The notes: generated by a model from the sequence alone, not told the origin. 64,000 nucleotides of DNA from Myxocyprinus asiaticus (GCF_019703515.2 NC_059359.1:1841501-1905500); one strand, 5' to 3'. Shown: positions 1 through 38,313, counted from the first letter of the stretch. Numbers and translations are program-made.

Positions 1-600
1 TCAATATTTTTTTTAAACAAAAATTTATGAACAAAACTGAAACAAAATTCAGTTAAATTTTTTCTATATTTTTTTTAATAAAACTTTATGAACAAAGCTG
101 AAACAAAATGCAGTTAATTTTTTTGTTCAATATTGTTATTTTAAATAAAACTTTATGAATTAAGCTGAAACAAAACACAAAGTTTTTCAATATTTCTTTA
201 AACTAAAACTTTATGAACAAACAAAATAGTTAAATTTTTTCAATAATTTTTTCAATAAAACTTTATGAACAAAAATGAAACAAAATGCAGTTAATTTTTT
301 CAATATTTTTTTTTTAAACAAAAATGTATGGACAAAACTGAAACAAAATTCAGTTAAAGTTTTTCTATAAAAATAAAACTTTATGAACAAAGCTGAAACA
401 AAATGCAGTTACATTTTTTCAATAATTTTCTTCAATAAAAATTTATGAATGAAGCTGAAACAAAGTGCAGTTAATATTTTGTTCAATATTTAAAAATAAA
501 ATAAAAGTATGAACAAAGCTGAAACAATGCAGTTACTTTTTTCAATATTGTTATTCAAAACTTTATGAACAGCTGAAAAAAAAATGCATTTAATATTTTT
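1..600. repeat. AT-rich tandem repeat, about 60-bp unit
   Basis: About ten diverged copies of a unit that reads roughly as CAATATTTTTT, AATAAAACTTTATGAAC, AAAGCTGAAACAAAATGCAG, TTAATTTTTT. The array starts before the window edge and stops near 600, just upstream of the SLC6 terminal exon, so it probably lies in that gene's last intron. Unit length varies because of T-run slippage. Confidence 0.85.
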
Positions 601-855
601 TTTCTGCAGGAAAGTTTTATACTGTAAACCTTGTTGAAGAACAATCAATTTCATATACGTTGTTGTTTATGAGTTGAGTTTCAAGTGTGACATGAGTAAC
701 ATTCGCAGTGAGTTTCCATCTCGGTTCTGGGCTGGTAACCAAACGGTTGTAAATTCAAACCCAACAGCTGATCCATGAATCAATTAAGCATGACACTTGA
801 CCACAGGTTAATCCAGGGCGGTTTTCCCTTTAATGATCATGTTTTTTCTTTCTAG

Positions 856-1029
856 GGTAAATCTGTGGTGAAGGAGTATCCTGCATACGGTCAGGCATTC
901 ATAGCTCTGCTGCTGCTGTCGTCTGTAAGCTGTGTCCCGCTGATGGCTCTTTATGCGTTCTGTAAGAAGAAACGGCGAGGAACGGTGATCCGAGAACACA
1001 TCGTCAGCACGGTGTCATCAGCCATTTGA
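856..1029 (+). CDS. slc6a20: SLC6-family amino-acid transporter, terminal coding exon (partial; probably slc6a20)
   Basis: A pyrimidine-rich acceptor ending in TCTAG at 855 opens an in-frame 57-residue tail that stops with TGA at 1027-1029. It contains a conserved-looking KEYPAYGQAF stretch, one hydrophobic segment (about residues 13-35 of the exon, IALLLLSSVSCVPLMAL), then a basic KKKRR cytoplasmic start. This is the layout of TM12 plus the C-terminal tail of sodium-coupled SLC6 transporters. SLC6A20 (SIT1) imports proline and other imino acids across the plasma membrane. The paralog is inferred mainly from the neighbour: in human 3p21.31 SLC6A20 and SACM1L are adjacent and convergent, exactly as here. 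All upstream exons lie outside the window. The family call is strong, the exact paralog moderate. Confidence 0.7.
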   Translation, partial: GKSVVKEYPAYGQAFIALLLLSSVSCVPLMALYAFCKKKRRGTVIREHIVSTVSSAI

Positions 1030-2450
1030 GGAAAGACTCAAAAGACTGTTGGAAAATAGACAGCTACTTAACCTTGTATGCAAGGGCGTAGATTTGGCTT
1101 GAACATTGGGGGGTTGTACTTGCTTGTTTTGATTACTGAGGGGGTTACTTCCCCCCATCCCCCCTGGATTCTACGCCCCTGCTTGTATGGGACAACAATG
1201 GCCACACTGTCGCACAGACCATAATATAATTTTTTAAGCGTTTATCAGTCCAGTCACGTGGATGATAAAACAGGTGGAAAAAAAGCCCATAGACTTACAC
1301 GTGGACCCGAGTCATATCAAGAGAAAAGAATATCACAGAGACTAAAAACTCAGAACACCTTAGCAACCACATAGCAATGCCTTGGCAACCACCCACAACA
1401 GGCTGGCATCATAGCGGTGAGCTTTGCCCGGGCAAACATCACACATATTTTCTTCAGAAGCCTTGATACTTAGAATATTATCTGTGGCCAAAAAAAAGCA
1501 CATGAAAAGTGCGACCATTTGAAAATATAAACTGTTTGTAAATAACTTTTTAGCGGTAAATTAAATTACATTGTCAAATCACAATGTTTTGTGTGTAGAA
1601 GTTTAAAATGAACAGTGAATGTTGTGTTGTGATTGTAAGGGCTAAAATGATTCTAGAAGCAACTTTTGATCGATTATTAAGCCAGAATCATGAAATGCAG
1701 GGAAAACATTCAGTATGTGTACTTTTATACATATGAAAAATTCTTATACATATATTAAATTGCTCAAGGCTACAGTTCCTCTGCCCTTGATATTTTTTCT
1801 TGTATGTAGGATATTATTGTGGAATATTTTGGATAAGTATATTCTGTCAATTCTGAATAAATAACTAATTTACGCTACTGTGTTTCTTGATGTGCCTAGA
1901 GCTAAATTTAATACTGATGTCCCGTCATTGGGGGCAACAAAAGTCTTTTTTTGTTTGGTCTTGGCAGGCATCCTGTTTAAAAGTTGTTTTACAATAATTG
2001 TCAATTTCAAGTGTATTTAAGCAGGTCAGTGGTTGTACCGGTAACTAAAGCTAAGAGTGTACTACCCCTTTAAGAGCCAAACAATACAGAATGTAATGTT
2101 AATGTATTGTTACAGTTACATTTCTACATCTGTTGTCCGACCATCAAGTCCATGCAGAGAAAATCTTAATTGCTCAGCTTCCTGTAACACGTGCAGCACA
2201 TAGTTCATAACAACTTGTTTGTTCACTAAAACTAATCTGGCATGGCATTTTGAGCCTGTTATCTCCATTTAATTCGAGCTCTGTGGCACATTCAAAGCAA
2301 ACACGTTACCAAAATCCCCCAGGTTTAAAGGAATCACTCAAATGCTGTCATGTACTACTCACCCTGTTGCTCCAAACACGTTAAACTTTATACCGTGGAA
2401 CACTAAAGGAGATGTAAAATAGAACATAAGGAAACTCAAGGACCCACGGA
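1030..2450 (+). other. 3' UTR of the SLC6 gene and convergent intergenic spacer
   Basis: No coding exon is seen. The first 830 bases are probably 3' UTR ending at the AATAAA at 1856-1861. From there to about 2450 is spacer between the convergent slc6a20-like and sacm1l genes, without a recognisable repeat or RNA gene. Confidence 0.5.
1856..1861 (+). terminator. AATAAA polyadenylation signal for the SLC6 gene
   Basis: Canonical AATAAA on +, 827 bases after the stop codon, followed by T-rich sequence. It is the first canonical hexamer I found after the stop. Confidence 0.5.
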
Positions 2451-2471
2451 CACCTGCACCATAATAATGAC

Positions 2472-2477
2472 TTTAAT
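2472..2477 (-). terminator. ATTAAA, candidate distal poly(A) signal of sacm1l
   Basis: On the minus strand ATTAAA is followed by a GT-rich stretch (GGTGCAGGTGTCCG), a plausible downstream element. If used, the sacm1l 3' UTR would be about 3.2 kb and include the 21-bp minisatellite. A competing AATAAA lies at 4975-4980. Confidence 0.3.
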
Positions 2478-3239
2478 ATCAATAATACAGGTTTTTTACA
2501 TTCTCTGCCAAGCAGGTGTCAGACACATGAAGAATGGTCTACAGTATGACACAGAGGGATAGAATGAAGACTTCCTCCAAAAAGCTCTCTCTCATTTGCT
2601 CACACCAAATTTAAGGCATCATCCGATTCCGACCTTCACAGGGAGTCCTTGAAGACGCAATAAAAGCACTCAGAAAGGAAAGAGAGGGTAATGGGTAATA
2701 GAAAAAACACAAACATTTGGCACATCGGTTCAGTGACAGGCCATTTTCATACATGCACGAGTGGCACCCAGGTAACTACAAACACACACACTCCTTTAGA
2801 CGAAGAGACGCTGGTCCCATGACATGTTAGAGTTCGTTTTTGATTTTACATTTAAGACTAGATTCTGTACACATCTTGCCCAGAAAACACAAACAAAGTC
2901 CTTTAAATAATTCATAATAAAAGCTCCCAAATCACTGATGGAAGACAGTATGTTGTATATTGAAGGCATTGATGTGTCCATTCACGAACCGTTCCATCTT
3001 TGGTTCAGTCTCAAGTGTTCTAATTCACAAATAAACGCAATGACAAACAGCTGCCAAAAAAACATTTTCTTTTCTTATTTTTGTCTTATTTTTTCTAGTA
3101 AAAATATTGAAAACATCCTTATCGCGTTACTCCAAACCAGGAGGAACGAGCAGCGATCGATAAAAGTTATCTCTTTCATATTAACCTGTTCTAACCAGCC
3201 GTTATCGTATAGAGCCCCTTATTGGAAATGGAGGAAATT

Positions 3240-4715
3240 TGTTTTCTGAAATAGTTTTGCATGCCATCATTATAAGTTTTGCTTTCCCCAGTAATAAGTT
3301 TTGCGTTCCTTCGCAATAGTTTTGCGTTCCCTCGCAATAAGTTTTGCTTTCCCTCATAATACGTTTTGCATTCCTTCGCAATAGTTTTGCGTTCCCTGAA
3401 ATAGTTTTGCATTCCTTCGCAATAGTTTTGCGTTCCTTCGCAATTAGTTTTGCGTTCCCCCGATATAGTTTTGCTTTCCCTCATAATCAGTTTTGCGTTC
3501 CTTCGCAATAGTTTTGCTTTCCCCTGAAATAGTTTTGCGTTCCTTCGCAATAGTTTTGCTTTCCCTCATAATCAGTTTTGCGTTCCCCCGAAATAGTTTT
3601 GCGTTCCTTCGCAATAGTTTTGCATTCCCCTGAAATAGTTTTGCGTTCCTTCGCAATAGTTTTGCTTTCCCTCATAATCAGTTTTGCGTTCCCCCGAAAT
3701 AGTTTTGCGTTCCTTCGCAATAGTTTTGCTTTCCCTCATAATCAGTTTTGCGTTCCCCCGAAATAGTTTTGCGTTCCCCCGAAATAGTTTTGCTTTCCCT
3801 CATAATCAGTTTTGCGTTCCTTCGCAATAGTTTTGCGTTCCCTGAAATAGTTTTGTGTCCCCCGAAATAGTTTTGCATTCCTTCGCAATAGTTTTGCGTT
3901 CCCCCGAAATAGTTTTGCTTTCCCTCATAATCAGTTTTGCGTTCCCCCGAAATAGTTTTGCGTTCCCTCGCAATAAGTTTTGCTTTCCCTCATAATAATT
4001 TTTGCGTTCCCCCGCAATAGTTTTGCGTTCCCTGAAATAGTTTTGTGTTCCCCCGAAATAGTTTTGCGTTCCCTTGCAATAGTTTTGCGTTCCCCCGAAA
4101 TAGTTTTGTTTCCTCATAAGTTTTGCGTTCCCCCACGAGTTCTGCATTCTCTCACAATACGTTTAGCGTTCCCTCAGAATACGTTTTGCATTCCCTCACA
4201 ATACGTTTCATTCCTTCGCAATAGTTTTGCATTCCCCCCGAAATAGTTTTGCTATCCCTCATAATAAGTTTTGCGTTCCTTCGCAATAGTTTTGCGTTCC
4301 CCCGAAATAGTTTTGCTATCCCTCATAATAAGTTCTGCGTTCCCTTGCAATAGTTTTGCGTTACCCCGCAACAGTTTTGCATGCCCCCATAATACTTTTG
4401 CATTCCCTCGCAATAAGCTTTGTGTTTCCTCATAATAAGTTTTGCATTCCTTCGCAATAGTTTTGGGTTCTCACAACAAGTTTTGAGTTCCCTCATAAAA
4501 AGTTTTGCATTCCCTTGCAATAAGTTTTGTGTTCCCTCGCAACAGTTCGTGTTTCTACACAATAAGTTTTGCATTCCCTCACAATGGTTTGCGTTCCCTC
4601 CCAATAGTTTTGCGTTCTCTCACGATGAGTTGTTTCCTCGTAACAGTTTTGTTATCTTACAAAATTTTGCAATTGCTCACAACAGTTTGCGTTCTCTCGC
4701 AATAGCTTTATGGTA
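3240..4715. repeat. 21-bp minisatellite, about 70 units
   Basis: Units read approximately as AGTTTTGCGTTCCTTCGCAAT on +, with interchangeable endings such as CCCCCGAAAT and CCCTCATAAT. Because the unit is a multiple of three, long open frames appear by chance on both strands (on -, seven-residue repeats such as RRNAKLF). It lies 1 to 2.5 kb downstream of the sacm1l stop. Units decay toward the right end (4300-4715). Confidence 0.9.
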
Positions 4716-4974
4716 AGCCCAAAATAAATTCGAGGGAACACAAAATTTTAGAAAATAAATTAACTCCCTGTCCTCTACAGGGCTCTGCACAATTGTGACT
4801 AGCATTTTGATCGATCACTATTTCTGTGGTATTATGTTGAGTAGCCCCTCCCACAGTGAAATCTCATTGGTAAATAGTTTTTTTGTTGTTGTTGTTGTTT
4901 AAAGAATAAACCTAAATGTAGTTAGATTTATGCTTAAAACAAAAAATATTTTTTTACCAATGGAGTAAGAAAAA

Positions 4975-4980
4975 TTTATT
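4975..4980 (-). terminator. AATAAA, candidate proximal poly(A) signal of sacm1l
   Basis: Canonical AATAAA on the minus strand about 720 bases after the sacm1l stop. Use of this site would leave the minisatellite outside the transcript. Confidence 0.4.
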
Positions 4981-5697
4981 TATAAAAACAAAAAAAATCT
5001 GAAAAGTCATTATTTTACGCAATTTCACTTCATAATTTTTGTTTGAAGGACATTACATATTTTTAAAGCAAGACAAAAATACAGATAAAAAAAAAATATT
5101 TGCAGTGCAGAGGTATCAGCAGCAATGGCAGATACAATACAAAGATGTTTTGTTTCATACAAACAGCCAGAGAGCTGCAACACATACTGAGCTTGAAAAC
5201 ATGAGTCAATAGAACATCGTCAGATGTTTGGGTGAATAGAAATCGCCATCTATGAAACACTGTTGGAATCTGTGAACCACAAGGATTGGGGGCGTAAACC
5301 TCATGGAAACTGTACAAGTGGGTGTTTTTGGAGTCCATACATGAAATGCACGATAGTCTAAGGTGCTTGAGTGAAATTCCAGTGATGGATTCGTAAAGCT
5401 GCCCATGTGGCGATGGAATTATGGGATATCTGAGGCGAAGATAGGAGCTGGTCCCCTATGATACAACAACCGTGTGGAGAGCAGCAGGTGTGTGACGCAT
5501 TAAGTCCATCCGTGTACGTTTGCTCACACACTGCCCTGGCCCCGCCCGGCCCCCCCTTCATCACCCCTCCTCTTCCTCTTTGCCATGTGGCATCAGTACA
5601 GGCTCCAGGCGCGGTTAAGCTGAGAGTAAGACAGCACTGAGGATGATGAGGAGGATGAAGACTCGGCTGGACCAAGCTGCTTTCCACACACACACAT

Positions 5698-30590
<24,893 letters not shown>

Positions 30591-30788
30591 CTTTCCCTCA
30601 GCTCTCTCTGACCTTCGTGACGTGTCACTCCTACACAAACAGGAAATGACCTCAGAGCTGTAATAAAAGTCCCTCACCGATGTGGATGAAAGCTGTTTAT
30701 TGTTTAACGCTTGTGCTTCAATTTAAATAGGTTACTCAGAGGACCTTAGAGGACAAAAATATCCTCGTCAAAAAACTGCCATAATAAT

Positions 30789-30793
<5 letters not shown>

Positions 30794-30882
<89 letters not shown>
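30794..30882. repeat. TA microsatellite
   Basis: About 89 bases of alternating TA about 200 bases upstream of the sacm1l start codon region. Confidence 0.95.
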
Positions 30883-30885
<3 letters not shown>

Positions 30886-30989
30886 TATTTTTTTATTATC
30901 ACAGTCTGATATATGTCAATGATTAGCAACAACATTGATTTTGATGCATTATTATTTTTTTGTGCAGTGTTAGATTAAAAAAAACCTCA

Positions 30990-31159
30990 CACTCAGGACC
31001 TTAGATGACAAAAATATCCAGGTAAAAAAACTGCCATAAAAATATTATATATTAATATTATTTTTTACTTTCACTGACTGATCATTACTACCAAATATTC
31101 ATTAATTTTCAGGATTTTAACCCTTTAAATGCCAGTTTGTTTACATAATGCCACTGTTG

Positions 31160-31194
<35 letters not shown>

Positions 31195-31525
31195 TCTCAG
31201 TACACACATACAAAATACACTCTGGCATCCATACCAACACACACACACAATTTTAGCTGCATCATTTATTTAATTGGCCTGCAGTGCACTATAATACAGC
31301 AAACAGAAAATAGGGAAAAAGCTTGTATTTGCTCCATACTCTAAACATGAGAAAAATGGCGCCATCTGCTGGAAAATATTAAAATGTAAATTTTGAAGCC
31401 AGGGCTCTGGAATGAAAGCATAATATCATAGAATTCATGATTTTATGCTTTAATGGCACTGGGATCAAATATTGCAGTTTTAATGGGTTTCAATGGGGAA
31501 ATTTTTGTCCTGAAGGTCCTGAGTG
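30990..31525. mobile_element. Inverted-end element (CACTCAGGACCTTAGATGAC)
   Basis: CACTCAGGACCTTAGATGAC at the left is mirrored by TTGTCCTGAAGGTCCTGAGTG at the right. A broken relative of the left end lies at 30737-30765. It holds a CA run at 31168-31191 and no gene. Confidence 0.65.
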
Positions 31526-33260
31526 TAACTATTTTGTGTACACAGTGTATTATAGATGTATTATAGGAACTGAGGTTCAAATATAGAAATTCCCCAGAAA
31601 CTACACAACTTTGGCAAAATTTATGCTGTTGGCTTTAACACAAACAAAATGATTGAAAAAACAAAAATGAAAAAGACAAAAATGTCCCAAAGGTCGCACA
31701 AGGGTTAAATTATTACTTCAGTCAGATGCCAAGAGTCCCTTATGCTCCCCTCTCAATTTTGCTAATTCTAATTTTTTTTCTGATCAATATCTCTGTGAGT
31801 AGCTTTTCTAATAACAAAATAAGATCAGTTCTCAGTAGAACACAAGATTTCTTTACCTGCTTCTATATTTTGGAATAACAGATTCACAGAATTCTGGCTT
31901 CTTTGAAATAAATAAATAAATTACTATTAAGTAGCTGAAGTCTCTCTTTAAAAAATTCATAGTTGTTATCAGGTAAATTACAAACTAGCAAAGTTTAATG
32001 ACAGTATTTCACCCAATTGTTCCTTTTGTCATCACTATTATGAAACAGTTGACCACCTGATTTGGAATTTTGTTTTATTGTAAAGTGTTTTGGATTGACT
32101 TTTCAAATTTTGTAAAAAAAGAAAAAAAAAAAAGAAATATATATATATATAATAATTATTATTATTATTATTTTGAAGAATCTTTGAAGTTAGACCCTTT
32201 TTATATTTACTATAAAATGTATTATTTCTTGCAAAATGTTATACTCAGTACAAATATGCAATGAAAATCCCTGCTTTATTATTTTCAAGAAAGATGTTAA
32301 ATTATACTAAAATTATTTGTTTTAAACTGTAAAATTACTATAAAAAAACTGTAATTTTTTTGTTTGCATTGCTAAATAAAAAATGTTTATTGTTATTTCT
32401 CTCAATGCTTCTGGAAATTTGACTATTATTATTAGTAGTAGTAGTAGTAGTATTGGCGGTCATAATTTATTATTATTAATTGTAATTAGACAAATTTTAC
32501 TCAAATTTTGGTAATTAGACTGTATTATTTTTATTAAAAATATTTGTAGTAGTAAATTATTTTTATTAGACTTTGTCATTGTCCTCTGGTCGTGCTGCTG
32601 AAATAAGCTGCAGAGATATTTGTTTTTTAACTAGTCGTTTCTGTTCATTTTAATTTTTTTGAACTTTACAGTTTTATTTTGGTAAATATTTAATACATAA
32701 AATAATATTTGATAAATCTGAATCATGTTTGAATAGTTTTAGAACGGAGTTTCTTTTTGTTCGAGTCTTAAATATTTAAATAAGAAATTGACATCTACTA
32801 TTCTACATGGTATTGGTATATTTAATTTATTTACTTAGTTTTCCTTTCTTGTTTGTTACTTATAATTTTAACCCCTTTACAGTTTTAGTACTTTGATATG
32901 TATGTCCATGATTGGCATTCAAAATTTCACAAATCAAATTAATAATCAGAAATTGACATTAAGGCATGATTTTCTGTAAACTATGTGTGTTGTGTAAACC
33001 GCTATATAAATAAAAATGACTTGACAAATGTCTCTCCCAAAAAAACAAACAAACACTTTTGGTAAATATGACTCTGCATTAGTAATGTATTCTTAGACAT
33101 TAGCGATGCATTACTTAACTTGCCAAGTACTTCATATTAAAACAACAACGTCATAATAATAATGGTTATTACGATACAGGCATAAGCCACCAAATCTACA
33201 CATAACCCTCATATTTGTGTAAGGAAAAATAAAAAAAACAAAACAGAACAACACTTCAAC
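31526..33260. other. AT-rich spacer between sacm1l and gpatch3
   Basis: No exon, RNA gene or clear element recognised. Low-complexity poly(A), ATT and AGT runs occur at 32118-32172 and 32433-32450. Confidence 0.5.
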
Positions 33261-33267
33261 ATACACT

Positions 33268-33273
33268 TTTAAT
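33268..33273 (-). terminator. ATTAAA, candidate gpatch3 poly(A) signal
   Basis: ATTAAA on - 142 bases after the gpatch3 stop; no AATAAA was found closer. Confidence 0.35.
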
Positions 33274-33414
33274 ACAAAAATCACAGAAAATCTATTTACA
33301 TATTTGTGTAAAAACATACCAAGAAAAAATACAATATTTTTCTGTTTTTTGTATAACAATAAATATCCAGTCTTAATTCAATGTTTGTGAATATCACTAG
33401 AAAACAGCCATGAA

Positions 33415-36400
33415 TCATGGCGGCAGTGGTCGGCTGGTTGAGTAGGTGCTGCCCGATGGCTGCCAGTCTCTGTACTTAATGCTGGTGCTGGGTTGCCGCC
33501 GCAGCAGCTCATCGCCTTTATCGATGTCTTTAGGTTTATCATAAATTGTTGATATGTGAAATTCCTTTCTAGGTTTTTTAAGTGGAAGAAATGAGCTGAG
33601 CTTCTCTCCATGGTACCTAGAAAAATATTTGGAAAAATATGTATAAAAAAAAAAAAAAATGTAAAATAAATTTTATATATATATATACACACACACACAC
33701 TCACACACATACGTATATAAAAATATATTTAATATTTAAAAAATAAAAAAGATTTTTTTTACAAAGCAGGAGTTGCAACACTAACATCATTCTCTGGAGG
33801 ATGTTTTTCAGGAATGTGTCAATAATAATCAAACTGTTGCAGGTATGAACTCAACTCACCCAAAGCCTCTCTTACAATGTGGATGTTGTCCTTCACTCTC
33901 TAAAGCATCCGACATTCCCACCTGACTGTTCCCGAGACCCTTACCATCCGTCCAGCCCTGTTTCTCCATCACACGCCTGCCTACTCCCTAAAACACACAC
34001 AAATATTATTTAAAAATCAATCTGTGTAAGTGAAGTATCACGAGGTCCACACTGGTGACGTATTGAGCAGTGGATCATTAAAACATCCAAACCTTTGTGA
34101 ACCTCTCGAAGCTTCCGATCTTCTGTTGACGTCCAGGCAGCCCCTCCAGACCCTCACGAAGTCTATTTTCAGAACGCATGCGGACGTAGTCTCTGGCGTC
34201 CATGTCGCCGCCATCTGAGAATAAAAGAGACAATATATTCACAGTTATACACCAAGTACAGTTCTTGTTGTATGTTAAGAGGGACTGTCCTGTAATACAA
34301 ACAGGAAACAGGTACTCTGACATATATATATATATATATATATATGATATAGCAGAGCTTCCACAAGTGCTGTGGGTGCTGTGCATATACTAATATTAAT
34401 TTCAGGCCATTCTTCTTTTAGTATAGACGTTGTCCAATTTCTGCCCACCTCCACTTCTGATATAACAGTAACAGTACATATCTACATATTAGTTATTTCT
34501 GCTTGAAATGCAATGAAAAATGGCTTCTTAGGGGCCAAGCGACAAAAGTGCATAGGCACCTATTGTCTCTGTTAGTTATCTTCTTCTTCTTCTTCTTCTG
34601 GCTGGGAGTCTACGGCAGCCCATAGAACCCTTTGGAGGAAAGTTGTAAAATTTGGCACACTGACAGAGGCCATCCTGATCTATAAATGACCCAAATTTGG
34701 GGTCTCTAACTCAAACCCTCTAGCACCACCAACAGTTCAAATTTGCACTTATGTTTATGCTCATAACTTTTGAACCGTAAGGTCTAGAAACAAAATATTT
34801 TTTTCTTCTGAGTCGAACGCACACCGTGGTTTCCATTTCGAATTTTGAATTTTCGTTTACGAAAATTACTTCATCTAAAGTCGACGACGAGCATGCCAAA
34901 ATGGACGCAAGTCAATATCTACGCAACGCTTTAGCGTATTAACACAAAACTTGGTATATGTCATTCCAAGCATGAGGGTATGTGCAGAGTGTCTGCACAG
35001 CGCCACCTAGTGGTTAGGAAATATGAAAAAGGCTTATAATTTTTGCTTATAAATCCTGAATAGTTTGGCCTAAAATTATGAGACTGGTCTATTTAGATTC
35101 GAATGATACCCATTTTTTTTATATGTCGGCCATATTGAGCGTTGGCCATTTTGAATTTTGCCGTAAAATGCTGTATTTTACAAACGCAGTGACATATCAT
35201 TACGAAACTTGGTATGCATCATTTGATCCACGCCTTGAAGGTACCTATAAAGTTTGGGGCCAGCGCCACCTTGTGGTCAAAAGTTATAATGAAATGTGTA
35301 AAAATGTTTATAACGTTTGATTAATTTGGCCTATCTAGAGACACTCATGACAAAAAGTTATCAAAAGCTTTTCGATAGGCCAAACGGTTCTCGAATAGCG
35401 CACCAACGAAGATGGCAAAAATAATCTGAGGCTGTATATATCATGTAATATATTCTATTTAATAACTATGTGATAATGTCTGTTTTTGGATAATCAAATT
35501 AATTCTACCGGGCCTACAGTGTAATACCGTTATCGGTGCAGTATTAACAAGCATTTACCTTTGTCGTAATAGACGCTCATATCCACGTCCCAATCATCTG
35601 CCGTTTGTTCGTCGAAATCTGTGCAAATACAAAGGGAAAGAATTAACAATATGAGGCAAACATATAAACAGAATAAACAATACATCACTAATGAGTTCAC
35701 AATGAGATGTTTACTCCGTATATTCTATCGATATAGAACTCCAAACAATCCACATATGCACATATCTACCTTTCCTGACAATCACTTGAGTTGGATTAAA
35801 TTAAAGCCTCACTGTTATTTTGCTCTGCCTAAAATCTGTTATAACGACAAGCATTGTACCTCCTTCTTCTTCCTGCCAGAACTGAGCATCTGTGTAGAAG
35901 ACGAGTCCAGATCCTCCTTTCTCCCACTTGAGCTCAATCTTCTCCTCGTACAGTCTCTCTTTAGTGCGCTCCTGACTGGTGACATCATCATGGAGGGCCT
36001 CATGTCGCTCCCACTCTTCACAGCGATCATCGTCCTGGAGCAAAAACCAAAGTTCCTTTTAGACAAGTGAGCTCGCTATTTTCTAGTCATACAAATACAG
36101 CTGCTATCTAGTTGGATACATGTGAATACATACGCACAACTTGCACATGCCTCTTTTAAATCGATTGACTTCAAAATTATTGTAATTTTCCATTTGGAAA
36201 ATGCACATTTTTGCTAACTCACATCATCAGGGCCGGACAGCTCTGCTTCCTGTGACTCTTGATTGACAGGTGGAGGAGAGTTGCGTTGGTCCTCTTCTAC
36301 TGTTCGTGTGGTTGTGGGCGGGGCCACACTGCCGGGCCCCGAGATCTCCACGCCCCCCGCCGTAAAAACACTTTCCTCAGTTGGGGTTACGACAGCTGTG

Positions 36401-38269
36401 CTACGATACTGGTAAGGCACGTTGCCATATCGCCGATGTGAACCTGTCTTGGGAAAGGTGAGTCCTAGCTTTCGTATGAGGCGCGGAGGGAGGCGACAGG
36501 ACTGGATGAGCTCCAGGAAAACAGTCACAGGCGTGCCCACGTTCCCCGCTGGCATGAGGCTGGGTGGATTGAGCTCTGACAGGCCCTTGAGGTCAGACAT
36601 GGTAAAGTGCTCTGATTGGGCGATGTGCCGTCGCAGTTCAGCCTTTGTCTTGTAAGGGAATGAATTATGATCTATAAACAAAAGTAAAATTCAAAGAATT
36701 AAAAATCTCTTCTGAAAACAATTTGGACTGGTTTAAGAAGGGATCGGACAAATGAGTGTAACTTTTAGCTTCAAAAATCAAGAAATTCTGGCCAATTAAA
36801 CACTCTTGAAAAAATACGGAAAATTAAGTAAAGAGACAAATTCAAAGCTATTATAATAGATCCTTTAAAACGAATTAAAATCATCCTTGGGGGACAGAAA
36901 AGTATCACCCATATATTCCATTTATATAGTATAATATTTGTTCACTATATTAACGAAACTTTGTTTGTAAAGACAAATATTTCCACATAGCAGAAAATTC
37001 TGACGGAAAAAAAAACAACTTTATAATAACTACATAGTATAAAGTATTTATAAAGCTTTTGTTTATAGTTAATTGATCATTTATAAATTGTTTCAGCACT
37101 GTTAGTATATTAATAGGCTATGTACTGCAGAAATAGTATGTTTATATTCATTTATATTCACTGTAGCAAACGATTAATTCATGTTTAATAAGCTATATTT
37201 AAAAAGTTTTATATTGTTTTTTTCATTCTTAGTAAACAACTTGTTAACCATACCAAAATAATGTATTTCAGTTTATGCAAAACAGTGGTAAGGAAGTGTT
37301 TGAGAACATTTTAACATATAGTTAATAAAGAAACTGTACATTTAAAGATGTAATGAATTGGATATACATTTATGCTTAGTTCATGTGTTAATTACTGTTT
37401 TATAAACAGTTATTATTACAGCAATTAATGCTTAATAAAGGTAGTAATAAAGCATAGAATTATGTTCAAGTATTTTGCATAATCTAGTCAGAACTATATA
37501 TGTCTAATTAAACATTTATTAATGATCCTAAGGATAAAATCAATTATCAATCTGATTATATATGAACTTATTAAACAAAAATAACTCGCTAAATATATAA
37601 AGTAGATATAAATGAATAACAAACTATTTGTATTTACTCTATGAATGTATTAACAATGTAAGAACAACGAGTTATAAAAAATGAATTAACAATATACTAA
37701 TGCTTTACAAGTACTTTATTTTGCGTAATTCACACATAAAGCCTTTTTCAGAAAATTACCTAAATTTATACATAAATTTCAATTTAATCAAATTAATCAA
37801 ATTAAATAAAATTAATGAATAAAATAAATACAAATAATCTATGAATAAATACAATGTTAGTACACTGGTACTTTTAATTGACTGACTCACCTTCCTGCCC
37901 CGATACTTTGACTCTCCGGATCAAACATTTTCTCGCCAGCCAGTTTCCTGTCGAATCGATCCACTGATTACCAGAATACATCTTCAAGAATCTGTCTGAT
38001 ACATTTGAACGAACTGACACCACACAACAACACGAACCCGCGGGTTTCCCTTTAGAACCATCAGAACAGTCTGTCCGCTCACTGGTACCAGCCGCATCTG
38101 ACCCTTGTGTTGCCGTCTGAACTCGAACTTCCGGCCGGTGGCGGTAATGGAAACAAATAAAGCCTTTACTCTCTATAAACTGACTGAAATAATTCCGCAG
38201 GTCCGCGGATCGGAGCCGGACCGGAATGTTGTTAATAACAAAATACGTCGCACCGTCCAACGCCGCCAT
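33415..38269 (-). CDS. gpatch3: G-patch domain-containing protein 3, complete, 7 exons
   Basis: Exons in transcript order: 38269-37891, 36671-36223, 36034-35860, 35618-35559, 34214-34093, 33987-33860, 33616-33415. They total 1515 bases, 504 residues plus TGA; human GPATCH3 has about 525. All junctions keep phase. The start MAALDGATYF is chosen because it aligns with the family N-terminus and sits in GCCGCCATAC-type context; an upstream in-frame ATG at 38329 would add 20 unconserved residues. Landmarks: N-terminal RNA-recognition-like region with FICFHYRHRP (38-47); RLPPRLIRKLGLTFPKTG in exon 2; acidic WERHEALHDD and WEKGGSGLVFYTDAQFWQEEE in exon 3; the glycine-rich G-patch beginning about residue 396 (GRRVMEKQGWTDGKGLG). 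G-patch proteins bind RNA or RNA helicases; human GPATCH3 is reported to restrain MAVS-dependent antiviral signalling. The whole gene sits on the same strand as sacm1l and smpd5. Confidence 0.96.
34525..35430 (+). repeat. Fish interspersed repeat starting GGGGCCAAGC
   Basis: Has TTAGGGGCCAAGC, a TTC microsatellite and the phrases TTTTGAACCGTAAGGTCTAGA and CAGCGCCACCT, found commonly in fish repeats. Related phrases occur near 25155 and 41930-42980. No coding frame is supported. It lies in gpatch3 intron 4. Confidence 0.5.
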
Positions 38270-38313
38270 ACTTATGAGTGTGAAGCCAGAATTCGTGTTC
38301 CTACACAAAGAAC

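Noticed and set aside
3191..4604. Several overlapping 60-120 codon frames on both strands
   Set aside because: They are produced by the 21-bp repeat period; no domain, and both strands are equally open.
35621..36070. 149-codon frame on +
   Set aside because: Antisense shadow of gpatch3 exon 36034-35860, whose minus-strand product has clear family identity.
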